From positions 1 to 64,000 of the forward strand of contig NZ_WHNP01000026.1 of the NCBI RefSeq assembly GCF_009362735.1: DNA of 64,000 nucleotides, read 5' to 3'. The position numbers and the translations under genes are program-made. The notes below the pieces were generated by a model, which had not been told where the DNA came from, did not search any database, and saw only the letters and a list, made by a program, of their open reading frames with translations. Positions 1 to 7,853 of the stretch are shown piece after piece; position 1 is the first letter of the stretch; every line of letters starts with the position of its first letter. The stretch is from Paraburkholderia franconis. Lineage in GTDB: Bacteria > Pseudomonadota > Gammaproteobacteria > Burkholderiales > Burkholderiaceae.

Positions 1-1207
1 TGAGGTTGACCCGGTTCAGCGGACCGATCTGCAGTCAGAGATTGAATGTGATTTAGCCTCCATTGGGCGTTGAGCAGCGGGTTGTCCACGGACGGGCAGC
101 GGGGCGCTTCTCTCGCCCATGACGCTGCCCGGCGGTGGGCAACCCGCGATGCGATGTCGGTTGATGTGGCGCATGCAGGTTTTCAAATTCGAGCGGCGAG
201 CAATAACCGATGCTGCTGTGCAGGCGGCGTATGTTGTACCAGCCTTCCAGGAATGAGAACACACGTCGACGCGCCTGTTCATGCGTTGCGAAGTGCTCGC
301 GCGACAGCAGCTCTGCTTCAAGTGTGCCGAAGAACGACTCACACATCGCGTTGTCATAGGCGTCGCCGGCCGTCCCCATTGACGGTTGCACACCGGCCTC
401 GCGACAACGTCGGCCGAAGGCAATGGAGGTGTACTGACAGCCTTGGTCCGAATGCAGAATCACACCCTCGTGCTGTCGCTGCAGCAGTGCCATGTCGAGC
501 GCACGCAACATCAGTTCCGTGTACAGATGGTTCGACATCGCCCAGCCCACGATGCGCCGGCTAAACACATCGAGTACCACAGCCAGATATAGAAACCCCT
601 CGCCGGTCGGAATGTAGGTGGCATCTGCCACCCACAGCACGTTCGGCGCGTCGGCGCTAAAGTGCCGGCGTACCAGATCGGGCGCACGTCGTGCCCCCGC
701 ACGCGGCCGTGTGGTACGTGGCCAGCGCCGTCGGCTGGCGCCACACAGACCAGCCATGCGCATCAGACGCGCTACCCGCTTGCGCCCAACGTGCACGCCT
801 TCGCGCGCGAGTTGCGCATGGATACGTGGTGCCCCGTACGTGCCGCGCGAACTCGCATGCAGCGTGCGGATACGCGCCAGCAGCTGCGCATCACTGCCAG
901 CATGCTGCGATGGCTCGCGTATCAGCCACGCGTAATAGCCGCTCGTCGAGACCCCGAGCAGCCGCGCCATCGTGGCTATGGGCCAACGGGCCTGGTTCGC
1001 CCCAGCATCACGTTCGGCTTGCGCAACCCAGTTGGTGATGGTCTGCGCCGTCGGTTCGAACTCGCGAGCGAGCTCCTGCGGTGTGCGCCCGGCCTTGACC
1101 AGTTCCACCATCTGCGCCCGGAATTCCGCCGGGTACGGTGTACGAGTCTTGCCCATTTCGGCACCTCCTGTAAAAGGATAGGTGTCCGTTTTGCCGGGTC
1201 AACTTCA
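1..1207. mobile_element. IS3-family insertion sequence
   Basis: The left terminus starts at base 1 with TGAGGTTGACCCGG. The right terminus, read inward on the minus strand from 1207, is TGAAGTTGACCCGG. Both ends then continue into a shared CGGAC a few bases on, so these are imperfect terminal inverted repeats with the TGA...TCA ends typical of IS3 elements. The element carries one transposase gene on the minus strand. The left flank lies outside the window, so a target-site duplication cannot be checked. Confidence 0.85.
53..1156 (-). CDS. IS3-family transposase, OrfA-OrfB in-frame fusion
   Basis: DDE transposase of 367 aa. Residues 1-50 match the OrfA helix-turn-helix (MGKTRTPYPAEFRAQ). From about residue 53 the protein is OrfB-like, with catalytic D178 (VADATYI), D237 (HSDQGCQY) and E273 (CESFF), so the active-site triad is present. 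In this group OrfA normally continues through a leucine-zipper region, and OrfB is reached by programmed frameshifting. Here the end of OrfA and the start of OrfB are missing, and the two are joined in one frame near position 1000. The fusion could still be active without frameshifting, or it may be a deletion derivative. Confidence 0.85.
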   Translation of the reverse strand: MGKTRTPYPAEFRAQMVELVKAGRTPQELAREFEPTAQTITNWVAQAERDAGANQARWPIATMARLLGVSTSGYYAWLIREPSQHAGSDAQLLARIRTLHASSRGTYGAPRIHAQLAREGVHVGRKRVARLMRMAGLCGASRRRWPRTTRPRAGARRAPDLVRRHFSADAPNVLWVADATYIPTGEGFLYLAVVLDVFSRRIVGWAMSNHLYTELMLRALDMALLQRQHEGVILHSDQGCQYTSIAFGRRCREAGVQPSMGTAGDAYDNAMCESFFGTLEAELLSREHFATHEQARRRVFSFLEGWYNIRRLHSSIGYCSPLEFENLHAPHQPTSHRGLPTAGQRHGREKRPAARPWTTRCSTPNGG

Positions 1208-1344
1208 CGGTTAGGAGACGACGTCTCTAGCGGGCGTCGCATCTGTGGGAGCTTCGTAGATACCATTCCAGGTAAAGATTTGAGGAATACTGCCGTAAAG
1301 CCGGTTGGCAAACAAAAAAACTTGGCGACGAAAGCATGGCGGTT

Positions 1345-2203
1345 CTACCGCTGTGTATTCCGATATCGGTCAACGAACGCACGATAATCTGGAAGGCCCT
1401 TCATGTGCATGTGGAGAGGTTCGTCGGCGTGGCAACCAATGCATAAAACCTCGAGATTTCCATCACTGTTGTCATGCTTCTGTCCATTTCGATGATGCAC
1501 ATGCAGATACTTGGACTCCGCGCCCGCCAGGACGATGCTGCACTTCTCGCACCTGAATCCGCGGCTGTGACGCGTTCTAGCTGACACCTCGTCCCAGTCC
1601 TTGCTGTACACGTTTAGCGGAGCGGTATCGGATGTGTGTTTCGGTGTGACCGCCATCAGGTCCTTCGGATATTTGGCGAAGAACTCCGGGAGCCTGAACT
1701 GGTCGACAATCGAAAGGCGGCTCGGCCGCGCCATCTGCATGTCAAATCCCTTCCAGGGAAATGTGAGCAAGGCAATTCTGGCAGACATCCAACCGCACCG
1801 ACCTAGGCGTTACGCCTCCGTCCGAGACGTTTACCTGAAAGAGACCCGAGTCAGAAATCGCGACCACATACCGCTCCGCCCGTTGGTTCCTGTACATCGT
1901 TTCAAGCGTTCGGCAGTGCGCGAAATGGTACTTCGGCATGCCTCCGCGATTTCCGATGGCAGGAACGTCTCGGATATAAACAAGAACACGGTAGCCCCTA
2001 TACGCGAGCGTGCCGTCATCCAGTACCTGAATCTGGTCAGCAGTAACATCAATGCCAGCGCCTTTCAGCCTGTCGATTACGGGCAGTTCTATCTCGGTAA
2101 CTTGATGTCTCGCACCGAATCGCTCAACCAATGGTGCACCCATCTTTCGGCGCAACCCGTTAAACGCGGACCAAATCAAGAAATCAGGTAACTTTATGGT
2201 CAT
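1345..2203 (-). pseudogene. HNH endonuclease gene (ZorE-like), frameshifted
   Basis: Two overlapping reading frames together make one protein of about 285 aa. The upstream frame (2203 down to 1742) ends just after VCQNCLAHI. The downstream frame (through 1345) holds the HNH nuclease: a CEKC zinc pair, HVHHRNGQKHDN, then GNLEVLCIGCHAD. Removing one base from the GGG run at 1756-1758 (CCC on the coding strand) joins the frames as ...CQNCLAHISWKGFDM..., which reads as continuous coding. The start overlaps the stop of the OmpA-domain gene by 4 bp (ATGA). A ZorB-like gene followed by an HNH nuclease is the order of type II Zorya (zorA-zorB-zorE). The assignment is inferred from order and domains. 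The frameshift could be an assembly error. Confidence 0.6.
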
Positions 2204-2845
2204 TTTTGAAGCTTCTGGGCAATGAGGTCCATCTTGTCGCTGGCATTGGTGACAATGCGGAATTCGACGCGTTGATTGGCAGTCTGGGCGGCAGCGGAAT
2301 GTTCATCCGGCGATATCGGGTGCGAAGACGACAAGCCATTCGCCGTGACATGTTGAATCAACCAGTTCTCCTCCGGCCGCACCTTTTGAAGCGACAGCAA
2401 ATATTCAAGCGTGCTGCGAGTGCGAGCCTGGGATAGCTCCATGTTCTTGAAGTACGCGGTACGTTCGTCAGTGGTCCCGGTCCAGGCTGCACTGGTATGC
2501 CCTTCTATCCGGATTTCCTTGACCGCGCCCTTGAACTGCGGCGACGTAAGCAGGGCCACGTAGCGAGGAAAGAATTGCCCCAGCACTTCCCTGAAGCGTG
2601 GGCGAAGCTCCGACGACCCTGTTGCGAACAGCACCGTCGGGTCATTGAACCTGATGGTCATATCGCCAAGAATTTCCGCATTCCACTGCTTGAGGTCCTT
2701 CTCAAACTCCCTTTGCAGAGCCAGCTTCGCAGCCACTGCGGCGGCGCTTGAAACCACTTTGAGAGGTCTTGCGCAGCAGCATCAACAGATTGACCAGTCG
2801 CAGCATTCAATGGCTGAAGTTCTGCTTCAGATGACATCACTGACC
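2200..2845 (-). pseudogene. OmpA/MotB-domain protein (ZorB-like), 5' truncated and frameshifted
   Basis: The C-terminal 185 aa contain a peptidoglycan-binding OmpA-like domain, with IEGHTSAAW followed by NMELSQARTRSTLEYL. ZorB proteins combine such a domain with an N-terminal transmembrane segment and act with ZorA as a membrane motor. Here the transmembrane part is gone. The upstream coding (MSSEAELQPLNAATGQS...DLSK) lies in another frame and joins after restoring one A in the run at 2758-2760. Homology stops near 2845, where a DUF262 gene fragment on the opposite strand begins. zorA is absent. The gene is 3'-adjacent to the HNH gene. Zorya identity is an inference. Confidence 0.6.
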
Positions 2846-2847
2846 GA

Positions 2848-3510
2848 GTGGACGCCTTGATTGCGCACAAAAAGGCGCAGGAGAGCGGTCTCCGGCTTGA
2901 GAAACTGCAAAGCCATTTCCTCGGCTCCGTCGTCCTGGAGCGCCGTGACGACGACATGAACTTCGGTAGGGTCAATACGTGGGAAGTCATCGACGGCCAG
3001 CAACGAACCACCACACTTTATCTCCTGATGCTCGCGCTACGGGACGTTGCTGCTCGTCTGCCAGAGAAAGGTTTTGCGTCCATGCTCGCGATGTCGACGC
3101 GAAATGAGGGAGCCTACAGCGACCAGAACGACTGCTTCAAAGTGTGGCCAACTGAAGCCGGACGCGAGGACATCCAAGCACTCACGGAAGCGGGCAGCGC
3201 GGACGAAGTCTGCCGACGCTATCCGCTGAGGGCCAAGGATGCTCCGAAACGAGCGCCGAAACAGGACCGGCCGCTCATGGTGCGCAGCTACCTGTATCTG
3301 TACCACGCCATCCTTGCATACATGCGTGGCCTCGACTTGACCGACTCGCCGGTCGAAGAGCCAGACGCGACGCTGTCGAACGAGCTGATTAAGCGAATCG
3401 ATGACCATGAGTGCGTCGAGGAACTGAGTCCGACCATCGAATTCGATGCTACGAGGCTCTATGCAATTCATAAGGCGCTCGACAGCTACCTCCAGCTAGA
3501 CCGTGTTAGG
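2848..3510 (+). pseudogene. DUF262/GmrSD-type protein fragment
   Basis: The frame encodes about 220 aa with the DUF262 signature VIDGQQRTTTLYLL (near residue 50), preceded by HFLGSVVL. This domain is the ParB/sulfiredoxin-fold NTPase part of GmrS/GmrSD-type type IV restriction enzymes, which cut modified phage DNA. Normal members start about 50 residues earlier and carry an HNH domain (DUF1524) hundreds of residues later; both parts are missing. The 5' end abuts the broken ZorB-like gene, and the 3' end runs into an insertion-sequence remnant near 3500-3520, where an artificial stop ends the frame at 3522. It is a non-functional relic. Confidence 0.7.
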
Positions 3511-3541
3511 AACTTTTTATAGAACCTGGTACCCTGGAGGG

Positions 3542-3610
3542 ATGACAAAAGAAAGACGCAAACCCTACCCGACAGACGTGTCCGACGAAGAGTGGAGAAT
3601 TGGGCGATGA
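3542..3610 (+). pseudogene. IS5-type transposase N-terminal stub
   Basis: A 22-codon frame begins at 3542 behind GGAGG and reads MTKERRKPYPTDVSDEEW before running into a stop at 3608-3610. The PxDxSDEEW start is typical of IS5-family transposases. The AT-rich stretch at about 3505-3525 could be the element's left end. Everything downstream of the first 18 codons is gone, so this is an insertion-sequence scar separating the DUF262 fragment from the recombinase gene. Confidence 0.6.
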
Positions 3611-5411
3611 TTTTTTAAGCCAATTCAGATATTTTCAGGACGAATACGCCACGCAGGCATCACCGCGAACATGCAAGGACCGGGCTGAGCAGATACTGCT
3701 TTGGAAACGACACTACGAAGACTGTCTCTTGATTGACAATCTCCCTGCGTCGTTTACGGCTGCGTTGATTCAGGCCGTGACTCAAAGCGGGCTCACAAAA
3801 GCGGAGATTTGCAGGCGCAGTGGTGTGCCAAAGGCGGGCCTGGAAAATTGGCTCAACGGCGATGTGCTTCTCCCGCCCGCCAGCGTCGCCCGATTACCTC
3901 CTCTGGAAGACGCGCTGAGTCTGCCTCGTGGTACGCTCTCGAAACGCCTGCCAGCCAAAACGCGCGCACGTTATGAGCGGTCGAAAGGTGCACTCCCGCC
4001 TCAGCCCACCACGTTCGGCCAGCGAGTCAGCGAAAACCGCAGGCGTAACCCGATTCCCTCGCTGCCGCCGACGGAACGTTTCAAGGCGCAGTGGATAGAT
4101 TTGATTCGCTTCAAATCGGATATCACCCGAGCAGAAGCGGACATGCGCAATACGTGGAGAATGAAATCACCTGCGGCAGTCGGACATCACGTGGTGTGGA
4201 CGATGCTCTGCGACGGGCAAGTTTGTGCGACCGCCGCGGTTCATTACGGATTCATCTCACGCTACCTTGGGTTCCTGGCAGCCCCTGCGCCATTGGGTCG
4301 TGGTAAACCGCAAGCATCGTGCGATACGCTCGGGTGGCTCGCATCCGTGCCGAACGTCACCGCTTACACCCAAGTGCTGCGTCGACGTGCCGGCAACATC
4401 ACGCATCACGGAGTTCTGACATTCATTGCTAATGTGCGTTCGCACCTCAGACCTGTTACCGGATTTGTATGGTGCCGCTCCGACCTCTGTTACGAGCTGG
4501 CCTCGGCCGGAGAGCCGTTCGCTCGAGTGTTAGCCGAGCGCGACTGGGGGGCGATGGAAGCAGGCTGGCGAGAACACTGCGAGAAACCGTATAAAGCGCT
4601 GGTCGAACTCGAGAAAACCTATCTCCGCACTGCCAATGTCGTACATTCCCGCGACCCGGCTGAGCCTTTGAGCGATATCCTTGCGGAGCCTTCTCCGCTG
4701 AAGGTATTAATACAACTCATTGCACGACTGGAAGCAGACGAGCCGCCGATGGCGCACCATCGCGATTATGTCGCGTGGATTCGCGACGTCTGTCTGCTCA
4801 AGATGCTCGTCGGCAATCCGCTTCGCGTCAGTCAGCTTTGCTTGATGAGCTTCCGGGGGGCGAAGCCCAACCTGTATTGCAATGCGGAGGGAGAATGGCG
4901 CCTGCGATTCGAACCGTCCGATTTCAAAAACGAGAAAGGGGCCGCGCGCGAACGCTACGATTCAAGCGTTGAGCCGTCCTGTTTTCTCTGGATTCGTCGC
5001 TATCTGGCGGAGGCGCGTCCGTATATGTGCGGCGCTGAAACGGACCGCTTTTTCCTTCCTTCGGTGAGTGGTCCGAGACGCGGCAATGGCGCACTCAAGG
5101 AACAGGGCATCGAAGCGGCCATTCCCTGGACGGGCGATGGGATGACGAAGCGCCTCAAAGTCGTCACGACTCGGTACCTTCCAGAGACTCCCGGCTTCGG
5201 TGGCCACGCGTTTCGCCACATCATTGCCACCGACCACCTGAAACGACATCCGAGGGATTACCTGACTGTCGCGCATCTGCTGCACGACACGCTGGCTACC
5301 GTGATGAAAGACTATGCGCACCTGGAGGTGGATGATGGTCTTCGGACGCTGCACGCGGGCGTCGCCGAGGCCATGCGCGAGGTCGAACGAGAGCGACAGC
5401 CCCGCACCTGA
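3600..5411 (+). CDS. Large tyrosine recombinase / phage-type integrase
   Basis: Protein of up to 603 aa. The C-terminal third has the tyrosine-recombinase motifs: R409 in NPLRVSQL, HAFRH at 536-540, H559/H562 in VAHLLHDT, and the candidate nucleophile Y572 in KDYAHLE. Residues about 60-90 (LTKAEICRRSGVPKAGLENWLNG) resemble a helix-turn-helix, which is unusual for a simple integrase. The only upstream in-frame start is a TTG at 3600, inside the IS5 stub, with no clear ribosome site. The native 5' end was therefore probably cut off by the insertion sequence. Such enzymes cut and rejoin DNA of mobile elements; the substrate of this one is unknown. Confidence 0.75.
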   Translation: MGDDFLSQFRYFQDEYATQASPRTCKDRAEQILLWKRHYEDCLLIDNLPASFTAALIQAVTQSGLTKAEICRRSGVPKAGLENWLNGDVLLPPASVARLPPLEDALSLPRGTLSKRLPAKTRARYERSKGALPPQPTTFGQRVSENRRRNPIPSLPPTERFKAQWIDLIRFKSDITRAEADMRNTWRMKSPAAVGHHVVWTMLCDGQVCATAAVHYGFISRYLGFLAAPAPLGRGKPQASCDTLGWLASVPNVTAYTQVLRRRAGNITHHGVLTFIANVRSHLRPVTGFVWCRSDLCYELASAGEPFARVLAERDWGAMEAGWREHCEKPYKALVELEKTYLRTANVVHSRDPAEPLSDILAEPSPLKVLIQLIARLEADEPPMAHHRDYVAWIRDVCLLKMLVGNPLRVSQLCLMSFRGAKPNLYCNAEGEWRLRFEPSDFKNEKGAARERYDSSVEPSCFLWIRRYLAEARPYMCGAETDRFFLPSVSGPRRGNGALKEQGIEAAIPWTGDGMTKRLKVVTTRYLPETPGFGGHAFRHIIATDHLKRHPRDYLTVAHLLHDTLATVMKDYAHLEVDDGLRTLHAGVAEAMREVERERQPRT

Positions 5412-5457
5412 GCGTTCCGCGGAGCGCGCGTCGTGCTTCCGGGCTAGGCAAAGGAAA

Positions 5458-5479
5458 CCGCCCGCGCGTACGCGGGCGG
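5458..5479 (+). terminator. Hairpin after recombinase gene
   Basis: CCGCCCGCG-CGTA-CGCGGGCGG is a perfect 9-bp stem with a 4-nt loop, 47 bp after the recombinase stop. No T-run follows, so it is only a possible terminator. Confidence 0.4.
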
Positions 5480-5584
5480 ATGCAGATTCGAATGAGCCGC
5501 CATCGCTCACTCGCCGCCGGCATCCTTCTTACGATTACCTGAGAGTGCACATGTGCTGCGCCCAGAACCATGCCTGCACGCTTA

Positions 5585-5920
5585 TCAACGGCGTGCCTCG
5601 AAACCGAAGTCGAGCATCAATCCGGCAATCAGCCGCTCGCCGTCACCCTCGAAAACGTCGACGAGGTCGCGACGACCTGGCAGGTCGCGAAACCATCGCA
5701 TCACTGTCATGACATCCTCGAACTGTGCATCGTCGATGTAACCGCTCAACAGGTACATATCCGGACACGCTATCCTGGCGTTGTGCAGGCTCAGCAGAAA
5801 CGCCGCGACAGGCCGCGTGCTGTATTCGGCAAACCGGGCACAGATTTCGAATAGCCGCCGGGCGGCCTGGGCGCCAGGGTCCGTGGAAAAATCCGGCGAC
5901 AAAGCGGGGACTTCTTGCAT
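5585..5920 (-). CDS. Small DUF7673-like hypothetical protein
   Basis: Protein of 111 aa with no signal peptide or membrane segment. The central stretch VAAFLLSLHNARIACPD followed by an acidic YIDDAQFEDVMTVMRWF resembles the DUF7673 family of small proteins that recur on plasmids and integrative elements of Burkholderiales; no function is known. The gene stands alone on the minus strand, convergent with the recombinase. The family assignment comes from the overall pattern, not from a catalytic motif. Confidence 0.55.
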   Translation of the reverse strand: MQEVPALSPDFSTDPGAQAARRLFEICARFAEYSTRPVAAFLLSLHNARIACPDMYLLSGYIDDAQFEDVMTVMRWFRDLPGRRDLVDVFEGDGERLIAGLMLDFGFEARR

Positions 5921-6119
5921 ATCGGTTGGAACTCCGTTCGGTGTAGTGACGCTCCTTTTTGGGCGTCGTGTAATGGGCGTACAGGGTCAGGACGTTCGGC
6001 GCCCGACTGTCACGGCCCGGTGCGTCATGGGTGATGATGCGTGAGTCTTGCCTGGCGGCGCGCGCGACAAGGCACGCGCTCGCCTGGTTCTCAGCAACTT
6101 GCCAATGACCGGCAGTCAG

Positions 6120-6736
6120 TCATGCATGATTGCTGGATTCTCTTCCGGCTCCGTCCAGAGCCACGTGTTTCTCGCATGGTTGAAAAATGCCCGCAGAATC
6201 AAAAGCTCACGCACGATAGTGTGCTCGGACAGGCGCTCCCTTCGCAAGGCGTCCACTAGCTGCCGAATGTCGTCTCGCGTAATGTTCGACACGGTCGTGC
6301 AAGCGAGACGTTGGCGCAGCTTGTCTGATTTTCTTTAGCACTCCGTTTTTTTGTATTGAACTTGTTGCAGCTCGCGCGGCTTGAGACAAACGTGAGACCT
6401 GAACACCCGCTTCGTCGTACTCGCAACCGTGTCGCGCCCATGGTCGGACTCGAGCGTGTGAAGCAGGACGCGTTCAACGGTGTAAATGGGCAGTTGAGCG
6501 TGCCGAAGATAACGGTTGATGTGCCCACACAAGACGGTGCCTGCGCGGAAAGTGACCTGTTGGGGTACAAAGTCAAACAGGGCCGCAGCGAGCGTCGTTT
6601 CGCGCGGGCCGGGGCCAAAGGACGTACCCCGCTTCGTCGGCTCCGACCGGGGGCTGGGATGGGTCGCATCAATGGACCGGTGCGCCGACGTGCCGGTTGG
6701 GGCACAGAGAACTGCGGGAGAACGAAACTGAAACAT
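6120..6736 (-). pseudogene. Integrase pseudogene, N-terminal half
   Basis: The minus strand encodes a degenerate paralogue of the tRNA-proximal integrase at 10445-12001. From about 6650 the residues SFGPGPRETTLAAAL...HINRYLRHAQLP align with PFGLGPEKTTLAQAL...RINRFIRYGRLP of the intact gene. After a frame change near 6330 the similarity continues as RLACTTVSNITRDDIRQLVDAL and WTEPEENPAI (intact gene: RLACTKVADITRHHIQ and WVTPAENPA). It then hits a stop near 6120. The catalytic domain is absent, so the gene is dead. Confidence 0.75.
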
Positions 6737-6737
6737 G

Positions 6738-6761
6738 GCAACTCCTGTTAAGTGGAGTTGC
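6738..6761. promoter_or_regulatory. Inverted repeat upstream of integrase relic (copy 1)
   Basis: GCAACTCC-N8-GGAGTTGC is a perfect 8-bp inverted repeat. The same repeat with an 8-nt spacer occurs at 12089-12112 upstream of the intact integrase, each followed by TTTAAAA. The duplication suggests a shared operator or recombination-directionality site of this integrase family. No binding protein is known from the sequence. Confidence 0.5.
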
Positions 6762-7023
6762 GTGTAGTGCGCGTGACGACGGTCGTTTAAAACGTCTCCC
6801 GCTTTCTCCAGCCCGCGTTTTTAAATTGAGCGGGGGTTGTCCCGGTTAGCTGGTCTCTCACTGTCGGCAGCCCGCCTTTCCACCGATGACAGGCTTCATT
6901 AGGGATGCAGCCAGGGGCGCCTAAAAACCGGTTGGTACGCCCCTACGCCAGGCGGGAAAACCTTTAAAAAGCCGGCTCGTGCCCGGCGGTCGCTACACGT
7001 CGTCTCCCACCTTCTTTGAGACG

Positions 7024-7226
7024 ATGACAATGAAGCTGTTGACGAAAGACGAAATCTGCACGCAACTGGGCATTTCCCGCGTTGCCTCGAAAACATGATT
7101 AACCGCGGTGAATTTCCCCCACCGACGCGCCTGGGCAAGCGCAACTTCTGGACGGAGGTGGCCCTGGAGGCCTGGCGCCAACGGTACTTTCATGCGCAGG
7201 AGATGTGGATGCCGGGCAGTGCCTGA
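7024..7226 (+). pseudogene. AlpA/excisionase-like regulator, frameshifted
   Basis: From ATG 7024 or 7030 the frame reads MKLLTKDEICTQLGISR and stops at 7096-7098. The adjacent frame (7086-7226) continues LENMINRGEFPPPTRLGKRNFW...EAWRQRYF. Together they form a typical short AlpA-type winged-helix protein of about 65 aa (tool-box: HTH 'GISRxTLENMIxRGEFPxPxRLG'). AlpA proteins activate excision or integrase genes of islands. A one-base indel near 7083-7086 breaks the frame. The 3' end abuts the integrase catalytic fragment on the other strand. Confidence 0.65.
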
Positions 7227-7470
7227 CGGTCTCGCGTTCGACGGCCTTCTGCGTGAGCGACACCTCGCGGGCGCCCACCTTCCCGTTCCACAGCTTGGGC
7301 ACACGGCGCGTCCAGTCGATATCGCGCCATTGCGCCATGACGAGCAGCCCGGACTGGCGCATGGCAGTCGCCAGACAGCAGACAAAGTCCGTCACGCGCT
7401 CGCTCAGCACTTCGAGTGCCACTTCGCCCGCCAGCACGCGTGCACGATAGACGGGGGCAAGCGCGAACGT
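7205..7470 (-). pseudogene. Integrase catalytic-domain fragment
   Basis: On the minus strand, ATAMRQSGLLVMAQWRDIDWTRRV followed by REVSLTQKAVE aligns with ETAMRQSELLVTAQWRDVDWSRRV...RDVPLTQGALD of the intact integrase (10445-12001). It therefore preserves the box I arginine region but lacks the downstream H-x-x-R and tyrosine motifs. It lies on the wrong side of the N-terminal relic (6120-6736) to be the rest of that gene, so it is either a separate third copy or the product of a rearrangement. Confidence 0.65.
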
Positions 7471-7613
7471 ATTCCGCACGCACTGCCGACACATGGGCGC
7501 AATCGATTCCCGCTGGTCGAGCCACGACTGTCCGGCGAAACACGCGTTACGCAGGCAGGCTGCCCCTCGCAAGCCCGTCGAGGCCTGCACAGACGAGCGC
7601 CACGCCCTTCGAG

Positions 7614-7636
7614 CGATGTTGCACTGTGCAACATCG
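7614..7636. promoter_or_regulatory. Perfect 23-bp palindrome
   Basis: CGATGTTGCAC-T-GTGCAACATCG has perfect 11-bp arms around a single central T. It lies in non-coding DNA 218 bp upstream of the start of the 371-aa gene and is followed by an AT-rich stretch. The symmetry fits a dimeric repressor operator or a recombinase core site. It is not an obvious terminator because the loop is one base. Confidence 0.55.
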
Positions 7637-7853
7637 TTAGCATTCCAAATATTTTTGATAGGCTCTCACTCCCATTTTGCACCGCGTTGCGTGGTGGGCA
7701 GGACGCCTCCCGGCCTGCCAAACGCGCACGACGGACAGCGGACGTCAGCGAGAGGCGCGCGGCGGTGACTCGGACCTTTCGGCCGAACGCCAGAAAAGCG
7801 CGCAAACATATAAACATCGATTGATAAACGCAGAGAGTCTTGCGAGCGACCAA

